This document shows positions 57,404 through 64,000 of a stretch of DNA of 64,000 nucleotides, in pieces. The position numbers and the translations under genes are program-made. The stretch lies in contig NZ_AP024086.1 in the NCBI RefSeq assembly GCF_019703855.1, positions 1,136,501-1,200,500 on the forward strand, in the 5' to 3' direction. The notes under the pieces were generated by a model that saw only the letters and a list, made by a program, of their open reading frames with translations, had not been told where the DNA came from and made no database searches. The DNA is from Desulfomarina profundi (GTDB lineage Bacteria > Desulfobacterota > Desulfobulbia > Desulfobulbales > Desulfocapsaceae). Positions within the stretch are counted from its first letter, which is position 1; every line of letters begins with the position of its first letter.

Positions 57404-58381
57404 TCAGTCAGATTGAGCTTTTTGGGAAAAAACAGTCTTGATTTCCGGAATGAGCTTCGTGCATTCCGCTTTGTCCTGAAACAATAATGTAAGTGTCAGA
57501 GAATCTTTTTCAAAAGCCGGACTGTGGTTAAGCCGGAAATTTTTTGGAAGATCAAGAGATGTTGTGAATGCCTTGAACTCATCTTCTGCTTTTGTTGAGG
57601 CGGGGGTAAGTTGTTTTTTGAGCAGCAATCCAAGGTGATGAGCTTTTTGAGGGGGATTCATTTCCTCATGCTCAAGAATTGCCGTAATCTTATCATTTTT
57701 CAGATAATCTGATATGGACAGCCGGTGTCTTCGGCTGAGATCCCGTAGTGCGATAATGATTTTTTTCTGTTTTCCGGCTCCCACACCCAGCATCCTGAAA
57801 AGAGAGACAAGGGTTTGGCGATCAGTTTTTTTCCTGATATTCAATAATTCCATTACGATTTTTTCCTGCAGGTTCCCTTTATCTATCTCAGTCAGAATTT
57901 CTCTCCCCAGAGACAGTATATCCAGTATTTTTGAGATCGAATTAAAATACCTGGGCAGAGCAAGCATCGGAAAAAAATGGCTGACAATTTCCCGATCAGG
58001 GATATTATCAGCTGCGATTTCAAGAAATCTTGCTTTTTCTGCAATTGAGAGCTGACCCGAACAGGTCTGCTCTGTCAGGATGATCTTCAGAATTGACTGT
58101 ATCGGCAGGTTGTCTGGTAGAATAAAACAGGCAATGGTCTCTTTTCCGAGGAATTCCCTGGTGACTGCAATTCTGGCATTTCCGGTGACAGTATCAAAAA
58201 TATTATTTCCTGTTTGCTGGAGAATTGGTGGATGGAGTACTCCGGTCTGCAGAACTGAGTTTTTCAGTTCATCACTATATGACTGTTTTTTCCATGGATG
58301 CAGGTTCCATTTTTTGGAAGTTGATATGCTCGAGAAAGGAACATGATGATAAGAAAACACTGGAAGTTCAGGGATGGACAT
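57404..58381 (-). CDS. ParB-like N-terminal domain protein without a ParA partner
   Basis: 325 residues. The first ~120 resemble a ParB/sulfiredoxin-fold domain: SYSDELKNSVLQTGVLHPPI, a divergent TGNARIAV in place of the usual G-E-R-R, and a following helical region LSIAEKARFLEIAADNIP resembling the post-box helix. Residues ~130-325 are mostly helical with no recognisable HTH. Convergent with ribD and 21 bp from it. Chromosome segregation is unlikely for a lone divergent copy; function unknown. Confidence 0.7.
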   Translation of the reverse strand: MSIPELPVFSYHHVPFSSISTSKKWNLHPWKKQSYSDELKNSVLQTGVLHPPILQQTGNNIFDTVTGNARIAVTREFLGKETIACFILPDNLPIQSILKIILTEQTCSGQLSIAEKARFLEIAADNIPDREIVSHFFPMLALPRYFNSISKILDILSLGREILTEIDKGNLQEKIVMELLNIRKKTDRQTLVSLFRMLGVGAGKQKKIIIALRDLSRRHRLSISDYLKNDKITAILEHEEMNPPQKAHHLGLLLKKQLTPASTKAEDEFKAFTTSLDLPKNFRLNHSPAFEKDSLTLTLLFQDKAECTKLIPEIKTVFSQKAQSD

Positions 58382-58429
58382 GAATATACAAGGAAATTGA
58401 GGAGGTAGTGTTTAATATGAAACTCTCAT

Positions 58430-58475
58430 GAAAAAAATACCCTGGATAGCACGTGCTACAGCTATTCCAGGGTAT
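58430..58475 (-). terminator. Rho-independent terminator after the HU/IHF gene
   Basis: On the minus strand ATACCCTGGA-TAGC pairs with its complement around GTAGCACGT, then TTTTTTTC. Follows the gene at 58510. Confidence 0.85.
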
Positions 58476-58509
58476 GAACCAGACTAAGAGAGAAAACAAT
58501 CAGATAGAA

Positions 58510-58797
58510 CTACGATGCATTAATTTTATCTCTCAGAATCCCTGATGGTTTAAAAGTGACAACACGTCTAGCCTCAAGTGTCAATTCTGCGCCTGTCTGA
58601 GGGTTGCGTCCCCTTCTGGCATTTTTATCTTTCACGTTAAATTTGCCAAAGCCGCTTAACAGTAGATCGGAACCATTTATTAATGAGTTTTTTGAAATTC
58701 TTAGAAAAGCTTCTACAGAATCTGTTGCCTGGGCTTTTGTCAGTCCCTCATGATTCTTATAAACCTGCTGGACAAGATCTGCTTTGGTCAGTGTCAT
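58510..58797 (-). CDS. HU/IHF-family DNA-binding protein
   Basis: 95 residues: helix ALTKAQATDSVEAFL-like start, GSDLLLSGFGKFNVKDKNAR, the DNA-clamp tip GRNPQTGAEL and RRVVTFKPSGILRDKIN. The pattern leans to IHF-alpha, but HU cannot be excluded. Bends and compacts DNA. Own terminator, so a single-gene unit. Confidence 0.92.
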   Translation of the reverse strand: MTLTKADLVQQVYKNHEGLTKAQATDSVEAFLRISKNSLINGSDLLLSGFGKFNVKDKNARRGRNPQTGAELTLEARRVVTFKPSGILRDKINAS

Positions 58798-59257
58798 ACA
58801 TTCCTCCCTCGTGAGCTGTATTTGTGTCTTCTTGTTGGTTTTGTATAGAAAATTCCACGGGGTTACGGCAAGTTAATGAATGCTTGTCTTCTCCACGTTT
58901 TGTAATCAACCCGTATCTTTTATCAGTTCAGGCGGCGTAAGGTTCAAAGCTTTTCGGAGTCTGCGCTTATCTGCAATGAACTCCAGTAACCTGTTTTTGC
59001 TGTAAAAATACTGAAGAATTAAGAGGTTATTCAACTCTTATTGCCTGAAATGTTTACATTCAGAGCTTGTCTGAAGCGCTAATACACAATATTGTACAAC
59101 AACCTGTTGTAGAGCAAACTATCACCGTAATTTTCATGTTCGATGATATTGTGAAAAATCCTTATTTTCATTTACCCTATTGCAATGATATCCTTTCAAA
59201 AAAGAATGTCAAACATATAATTAATGATAAAGTATTATATTATTAACTTTAGCACCT
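58798..59257. other. Intergenic region with repeat copy R2c
   Basis: No gene. Holds repeat R2c and presumably the promoter of the HU/IHF gene on the minus strand. Confidence 0.55.
58920..59020 (+). repeat. Dispersed repeat family 2, copy R2c (shorter)
   Basis: TATCAGTTCAGGCGGCGT, GGTTCAAAG, CGGAGTCTGCGCTTA, CAGTAACCTG and a TACTG-AGAA end follow the R2a/R2b order; the last ~40 bp of the family are missing. Confidence 0.7.
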
Positions 59258-60462
59258 TTAGACGACAGAAGCAATTTTGAAAATCGGAAGGTACATGGCA
59301 ACAACTAATCCACCAATCATTCCCCAAGAAAAACCATCATAAACGGTTCAATCATGGCCGTGAGATTTTCCACAGCCTGGTCGACTTCCTCATCATAAAA
59401 ATCGGCAATCTTTTCCAACATGGCATCCAGGGCGCCCACAGACTCACCGACATTAATCATCTGGACCACCATATTAGGGAAAACGCCTGATTCTTCAAGT
59501 GGTTCAGCAATTGGTCGTCCTTCAGCGATAGCATCACCAACCATGAAAACCGCATTTTCTATCACTTTGTTTCCGGCGGTTTTGGCAACGACCTGCAAGG
59601 CTTCAAGAATAGGAACACCACTTTGAAGCATGGTGCTGAGTGTTCGAGTAAATTTAGCCACAGCAACCTTGCGCAGCAGGACTCCAACCACAGGCGAACG
59701 GAGGAGTAATCGATCAATAGTCAATTCACCTTTTTTAGTGGAATAGATTTTTTTGATTATGAATATGATGAGAAAAATACCAACCAGAATAAATACGATG
59801 TTATTTTTAAAAAATTCACTCATATTGACAACAATCTGGGTTGGAAGCGGAAGACTGGAGCCGAAATCATTAAACATTTTTGAGAAAACAGGTACAACGA
59901 AGACCAGAATGACGATAAGGATGAGGATTGAAATGGCCAGACAGATGACCGGATAGGTCATGGCGCCTTTAATTTTTTTCTTGAGGGCCATGGATTTTTC
60001 CATAAATGTGGCCAGTCTTGAAAGAATGGTATCCAGAATACCTCCGGTTTCTCCCGCCTCAATCATATTGTTAAAAAGATTATCAAAAATCTTGGGGTGC
60101 TTTCGCATGGCATCAGAAAGAGTGGAGCCTGACTCAACATCTGAGCGAATTTCTCCGAGAGCCTTTTTAAATGTTGGATTGCTTTGCTGCTTTTCAAGGA
60201 TTTCGAGACCCTGGACAAGGGGTAGTCCTGCATCAATCATTGTGGAGAGCTGTCTTGTGAAAATCACAATGTCTTTTCCGGTGACCTTGGGTTTGAAAAT
60301 ACTTACATTTTCAAGGAGATCTTTAGGTTTTTCCTTTATAACCGGATCTGCAATTCTCAACCTTTTGACCTGCAGCAGGGCCGCAGCCATATCGGGAGCT
60401 TCTACTTCTCCTTTCCGTTTTTCACCGCTGGAATTTTTTCCTTTCCATACATAAACAGGCAT
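59258..60462 (-). CDS. pilC: Type IV pilus inner-membrane platform protein PilC, split by a one-base deletion
   Basis: GspF-family platform protein for pilus assembly. Start ATG 60462 with GGAGG upstream; 401 residues after repair. Seen: two T2SSF repeats (about 68-190 and 270-395) with QLSTMIDAGLPLVQGLEIL, NLFNNMIEAGETGGILDTIL, TLSTMLQSGVPILEALQVV and a final IEPFMMVFLGGMIGGLVVAM. The frame breaks after VFLG at four G (plus C 59322-59325), which otherwise removes the last membrane helix. No pilB, pilT or pilin gene lies adjacent. Confidence 0.9.
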
Positions 60463-60836
60463 AGTTGCCTCCATCAGATTTTGAGTCAATCAGAGAATCG
60501 TAGTGTAGGTTTGTTTATTTTAATGAACTGTATTGAAAAAACTGCCAGTTTTTTTTGATTGGAAACTGTACGTGTCGTTTCGGATAAATTCAAAGTAAAA
60601 TCTAGTATATATCAAATGGTTGGATAATACAAGCTGATGACTGTCAGGATTATTGTAAATTTTTTTACGGAAAAGATGTTTTTTCAGGGATATTGTTCCT
60701 TTTACCAACAGAAAAAAACTTGTGAGTTTTATCTCACCTTGGTATACTGCAAGGTTCTTGGTGGATAAATATTTACGCATACCTGTTTCAGGTTTTCCAA
60801 TGACCTGGAACGTTTATATGGACGGAGGAAAAAAGA
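60463..60836. other. Intergenic region between divergent pilC and the PxxKW gene
   Basis: Very AT-rich; apart from the promoter at 60720-60748 I see no gene or repeat. Confidence 0.5.
60720..60748 (+). promoter_or_regulatory. Sigma-70 promoter with operator-like palindrome, before the PxxKW gene
   Basis: TTGTGA, 17-base spacer, TATACT; about 90 bases before the ATG. The inverted repeat GTGAG-TTTTAT-CTCAC (60722-60737) spans the -35 box and spacer. Confidence 0.6.
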
Positions 60837-61082
60837 ATGCAAAAGCAGGGAGCTGTCAATTATAAAGATGGTCGTTTTCAGCCTGTTATTGAAAAATGTG
60901 ACGGTTGTGGAAGAGTGGTGGAGCAGGAAGGAGAGCAGTTCTGTATGAGTTATCTGAACCCTGCAGCAAAGTGGAAACTGGGTATCTGTAATTTTGCCAC
61001 CCATGCAAAGCCAGAAATCACCGTAACTAAAGTGAGAATAAATCCATTGAAAGCAGCAAAAAGAGCATCTAAAAATAAATAA
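60837..61082 (+). CDS. PxxKW family cysteine-rich small protein
   Basis: 81 residues; CDGCGRV (Cys21, Cys24), a third Cys in EQFCMSY and a fourth in LGICNFATH around the NPAAKWKLG motif that defines this family of mainly deltaproteobacterial proteins. Probably binds one metal. Role unknown. Strong GGAGGA ribosome site; has its own promoter. Confidence 0.82.
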   Translation: MQKQGAVNYKDGRFQPVIEKCDGCGRVVEQEGEQFCMSYLNPAAKWKLGICNFATHAKPEITVTKVRINPLKAAKRASKNK

Positions 61083-61228
61083 TCAGAGAAACATGGTTTA
61101 TTACAGGGGAGGTGACGTTTATCTGCCGCCTCCCTTCGGTTGCATACTGTACCTGCAACCTGTTTTAACCCGCACTATTTAAGAAAATCTTTGAACCTGA
61201 CGCCACCCGCATTGATGAGAAACGCGGG

Positions 61229-61918
61229 TTAAACGGGTCTGTTTCCAAAAATAGCCGTCCCTACACGAACAATTGTAGCCCCTTCTTCAATGGCAATCGG
61301 AAAATCTCCGGACATGCCCATTGACAACTCAATGTTCTCAATACCTGCAAAAAATCCTATGGCTGACAGTTTATCAGCCAGAACCCGGAGATTTTTGAAG
61401 TGAGGTCTTGTTTTTTCAGGAGAAGCTTCGTATGGAGGGATAGTCATCAACCCCTTGATTCTCAACCTGGAAAGCGGCTGGAGATCTTCCAGCAGTTCCG
61501 CGGCTCTGTCGGGAGCAACACCTGATTTGTTGCTGTCCTGGCCAATATTCACCTGAACAAGTATATCAAGGTTTTTATCAAGTTTTTCAAGGTGTTTGTT
61601 CAGTGCAGTTGCAAGCTTGACTCTATCAACGGTTTCAATCATTGAGCATGATTCTGCTGCAATTTTAGCCTTGTTTGTCTGCAGGTGCCCGATAAAATGG
61701 AAGCGAATGTTTTCGGGAAGCTCTTTTCTTTTCTGTTGTAATTCCTGAATATAGTTTTCACCAAAAAGCTGCTGTCCGGCTTTATAAGCAGAAAGTATTG
61801 CCGTGTGAGGAAATTTCTTGGAAACTGCAACCAGTTTTATTTCTGCGGCGGATCTGCCGGAGTTTCTGGCTGCAAGTTGAATCTGTTCTTGTATTTTTAA
61901 CAGGTTTGTTGAAATCAT
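61229..61918 (-). CDS. yggS: YggS/PROSC family pyridoxal-phosphate homeostasis protein
   Basis: 229 residues, TIM-barrel PLP-binding protein: LVAVSKKFP with PLP Lys34, GENYIQELQQKR, FHFIGHLQTNKAK and SMGMSGDFPIAIEEGAT. Regulates PLP and amino-acid pools, with no enzyme activity known. Overlaps no gene; 14 bp after tatD. Confidence 0.94.
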   Translation of the reverse strand: MISTNLLKIQEQIQLAARNSGRSAAEIKLVAVSKKFPHTAILSAYKAGQQLFGENYIQELQQKRKELPENIRFHFIGHLQTNKAKIAAESCSMIETVDRVKLATALNKHLEKLDKNLDILVQVNIGQDSNKSGVAPDRAAELLEDLQPLSRLRIKGLMTIPPYEASPEKTRPHFKNLRVLADKLSAIGFFAGIENIELSMGMSGDFPIAIEEGATIVRVGTAIFGNRPV

Positions 61919-61932
61919 AATGCGTAATCGAA

Positions 61933-62748
61933 TTAAAATTGAAAAAGGGTTTCACTGTTTTGAGAAGTCTGACGAGCAACTTCCATCAGGGATGTCTGTT
62001 TTATCTCTGCAACTTTTTGTGCTGTATACAGGATATAGAGGGGTTCATTTCTCTTTCCCCTGAACGGATGAGGAGCAAGAAACGGCCCATCGGTTTCAAG
62101 GACCATGGAACTCAGCGGTATCTTTTTAACAACATCCTGCAGGACCGGGCTGTTTTTAAAAGTTACGATACCGGGAACGGATATGAGTAATCCAAGATCA
62201 AGAACTTTTTTGGCAAAATCAAAATCTCCGGAAAAACAGTGCATTATTCCTCCATGTTTCAATGGTGAAGCATTGCGGAGGATATCGATGGTGTCTGCAT
62301 CGGCTTCCCGGTTATGAATTATAACCGGCAGACCAAGCTCACCAGCCAGATTGAGTTGTCTGTCAAACAACTCTTTCTGTATGTTTTTGGGAGAGTGTAG
62401 TTTGGCGTAGTCGAGCCCAATTTCACCATAGCCGACAATATAATCCGGATTGGTATGATAAAGAGTATGGAGGGCCGAAAAATCAGAATCGCTACTGTTT
62501 TGGGCGTCATGTGGATGGATACCGATTGTTGCAGATATCTGGCTGAACTTTTTTGAAAGCGCAACTGCACGGACGGAACTTTCCATGTCAATGCCTATTG
62601 TAACTATTCGAGCAACCCCATGGTCTGCACCATTTGTTATGATTTTTTCCAGGTCCTCCCGATACATTTTCATATCAAGGTGACAATGAGTGTCTATAAT
62701 GTAGGCATCACCCTGGAGATTCGGTAATGCTTTCTTGCTGGTCGTCAA
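61933..62748 (-). CDS. tatD: TatD-family metal-dependent DNase
   Basis: 271 residues: metal site DTHCHLD (Asp19, His21, His23), GEIGLDYA, VIIHNREADADT, GGIMHCFSG and LETDGPFLAPHPFRGKRNEP. 3'-5' DNA exonuclease/repair role in relatives. Precedes yggS on the minus strand. Confidence 0.94.
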   Translation of the reverse strand: MTTSKKALPNLQGDAYIIDTHCHLDMKMYREDLEKIITNGADHGVARIVTIGIDMESSVRAVALSKKFSQISATIGIHPHDAQNSSDSDFSALHTLYHTNPDYIVGYGEIGLDYAKLHSPKNIQKELFDRQLNLAGELGLPVIIHNREADADTIDILRNASPLKHGGIMHCFSGDFDFAKKVLDLGLLISVPGIVTFKNSPVLQDVVKKIPLSSMVLETDGPFLAPHPFRGKRNEPLYILYTAQKVAEIKQTSLMEVARQTSQNSETLFQF

Positions 62749-62792
62749 ACTGTATTCCTCCCGAAACAGGTTTATCTAAAAATCCTGCAACT

Positions 62793-62920
62793 CAAGGTCG
62801 TTCTGCCGCAGTCAGATTTTTATTCCTTTGTTGCACCTAAAAGGCATAAATACCCAAAGGGCATAAATACCCAAAAGGCATAAATGGTCGAGCTATTGGG
62901 TCCAGCCATGCTGGGTTATC
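62793..62920 (+). repeat. Dispersed repeat family 1, copy R1e, with tandem triplication
   Basis: Most complete copy of the family. Its middle holds three near-identical 16-17 bp units, AAAAGGCATAAATACCC-like, at about 62849-62886, where R1a has one. Confidence 0.78.
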
Positions 62921-63060
62921 AGAATTCTTTTGTCCGGTTAAATCTGAATTGTTCCCGTCACTGTTTATCTGGAGCTGCATTGTATATTAAAACAGGAAAT
63001 AAAGCTTCACAATGAACTAGTGTAATGATTTTTCATATAAAAATATAAAATAAATCTTCA

Positions 63061-63083
63061 TATACGATCAAAACTATCGTATA
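63061..63083. promoter_or_regulatory. Operator-like inverted repeat before the mglB-like gene
   Basis: TATACGAT and ATCGTATA with a 7-base spacer, about 300 bp before the gene. Confidence 0.45.
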
Positions 63084-63385
63084 GTAAAAAGGAGTTTTCC
63101 AGTTTTTTTTAAAAACTGCTGTAAAATACTCAATATTCAATGGTTGAATTGGATTGTTTTTTCAGGATTATCCGAAGACTTCGTCGTTACTCTGTTCAGA
63201 AATGATTTTTCATTCTCTTGGTATGCGTTAGTGGGATAATGTTGGTTTATATAAGTGGTTTTTATGGTGATTTTCTTAAAATGTCAAACAGAACCTTTTG
63301 AGAGATTATTGCTTTATTATTGAAATAAATGCGGGTTTGAGAAAAAGCTGATTCCAGCGACAATATTTAAGATGAGGTTTGTGGC

Positions 63386-63784
63386 ATGAATTATGGGATT
63401 GTCAGTCAGGAGCAACTCGAGCAAATAGATGGAATATTATCAGAAAAGCTGATAAAGCTCGGTGTCGATTGCGTTATTATAATTGACATGGCGGGTAATA
63501 TAATCACTGCCAAGGATAATGGTGAAAGCAAGTATGATGTTTATTCCTTTGCTGCTCTGGCTGCCGGTAATTTTGCAACGGTAGATGCCATGGCAAAGCT
63601 TGTCGGTGAACAGGAGTTTTCTCTGTTGTTCCATAAAGGACAGGAATCAAATATCCACTTCAGTAAAATTGATGATGAGCTTCTTTTGATTTCCATGTTC
63701 GGCAGAGATATTTCTTTGGGTTTTCTTCGATTGAATGTGGTGGATGTCATAGAGAAAATAAGAAAGGTCTGGGATAAAAAGTAG
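63386..63784 (+). CDS. Roadblock/LC7-domain protein (MglB-like)
   Basis: 132 residues, one roadblock domain: opening helix QEQLEQIDGILSEKLIKL, strand DCVIIIDMAGNIITAK, then SFAALAAGNFATVDAMAKL, and FSLLFHKGQESNIHFSKIDD. Such proteins act as GTPase-activating partners of MglA-type GTPases; a GTPase gene starts 84 bp downstream. Likely controls polarity, motility or a pilus system. Confidence 0.88.
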   Translation: MNYGIVSQEQLEQIDGILSEKLIKLGVDCVIIIDMAGNIITAKDNGESKYDVYSFAALAAGNFATVDAMAKLVGEQEFSLLFHKGQESNIHFSKIDDELLLISMFGRDISLGFLRLNVVDVIEKIRKVWDKK

Positions 63785-63867
63785 GTAAAGTTGAAAATGC
63801 TTTTCTTGCAGTGTGGATCCACTGAAGTCATCAGCTTTATATTGAAGAAACTACAGGGAGTGGAACG

Positions 63868-64000
63868 TTGAGTTTCATTAATTTAAAAGAAAAAGTAGTA
63901 CAGGTTAAGATTGTCTATTATGGACCTGGTCGCGGTGGAAAGACAACAAATCTTGAATATGTCAATCGGAGGTATCGAAAGCAGATTCTCTCTGAGATGG
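63868..64000 (+). CDS. MglA-like small GTPase, N-terminal part only
   Basis: Reads open from TTG 63868 (GGGAGTGG upstream) to the right edge, 44 residues seen. The P-loop YYGPGRGGKTTNLEYV is that of MglA/Arf-like bacterial GTPases. Partner of the roadblock protein. The start is TTG; no ATG lies upstream in frame before the stop. Confidence 0.85.
   Translation, partial: MSFINLKEKVVQVKIVYYGPGRGGKTTNLEYVNRRYRKQILSEM

Larger units (their letters stand above)
62749..63385. other. Intergenic region between tatD and the roadblock gene
   Basis: Contains repeat copy R1e and the inverted repeat at 63061-63083; otherwise AT-rich with no gene. Confidence 0.55.

Noticed and set aside
1-64000. CRISPR arrays, tRNA/rRNA genes, prophage or insertion-sequence genes
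   Set aside because: I searched by eye for regular spaced repeats, cloverleaf-like sequences and transposase or integrase motifs and saw none; short structured RNAs could still be missed.

Overview
The window looks like a chromosomal segment of a strictly anaerobic, propionate-oxidising member of the Desulfobacterota, most like the Desulfobulbales. The evidence is a complete methylmalonyl-CoA route for propionate built on a transcarboxylase, a ribosome/tRNA-modification block in the order ffh-rpsP-khpA-rimM-trmD-rplS-rnhB-yraN, an EtfA carrying a bacterial ferredoxin domain, a PxxKW-type small protein and an MglB/MglA pair. The assignment is an inference from gene content; no 16S gene is present. 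I found no tRNA, rRNA, CRISPR array, phage or transposase gene.

Layout. 1-8169 (minus strand) is a housekeeping operon running from ffh to a TPR lipoprotein, driven by a good sigma-70 promoter at 8324-8352. 9279-18495 holds monocarboxylate functions: an OFA-family MFS transporter with an acetyl-CoA synthetase, a degenerate M50-like membrane protein, an acetyl-CoA hydrolase/transferase fused to a GNAT domain (minus strand), and a propionyl-CoA synthetase. 18596-26391 carries sucC, sucD, a transcarboxylase (12S-type carboxyltransferase, ABM protein, 68-residue protein, 5S plus biotin-domain protein) and a gamma-carbonic-anhydrase-like protein. 26449-35690 (minus) carries meaB, methylmalonyl-CoA mutase, epimerase and a TetR regulator, then a sodium-pump decarboxylase set (beta, biotin carrier, gamma, alpha) and a second, paralogous TetR regulator. 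Together these genes can take propionate to propionyl-CoA, methylmalonyl-CoA, succinyl-CoA and succinate with substrate-level ATP. A 13-base operator-like palindrome, GTAACAATGTTAC, occurs as pairs 190-228 bp apart before the propionyl-CoA synthetase and at both tetR genes, which suggests one regulon.

36374-45919 holds an AcuC-like deacetylase and an AcuB-like CBS-ACT protein, RNase D, two YejBE-type ABC permeases, an Mla lipid-transport operon and a lone cyclic-nucleotide-binding domain. 46178-54571 is a fatty-acid operon (yceD-rpmF-plsX-fabH-[acyl-CoA dehydrogenase-etfB-etfA]-fabG-acpP-fabF), followed by rpiB. 55811-64000 has nrdR-ribD, a ParB-like protein, an HU/IHF protein, PilC, a PxxKW protein, yggS, tatD and the start of an mglB-mglA unit that runs off the right edge.

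Two features cut across the whole window. First, ten conserved genes (ffh, the acetyl-CoA hydrolase-GNAT fusion, both mmdA-type genes, the 5S-biotin protein, the gamma-CA, oadB, fabG, fabF, pilC) are each split by one missing base at a short G or C run. Adding one base restores family length in every case, so I annotate them as single genes; sequencing or assembly error is the likeliest cause. Second, three families of non-coding dispersed repeats (about 80-165 bp) sit between genes, and one copy has become the 5' end of tmk.
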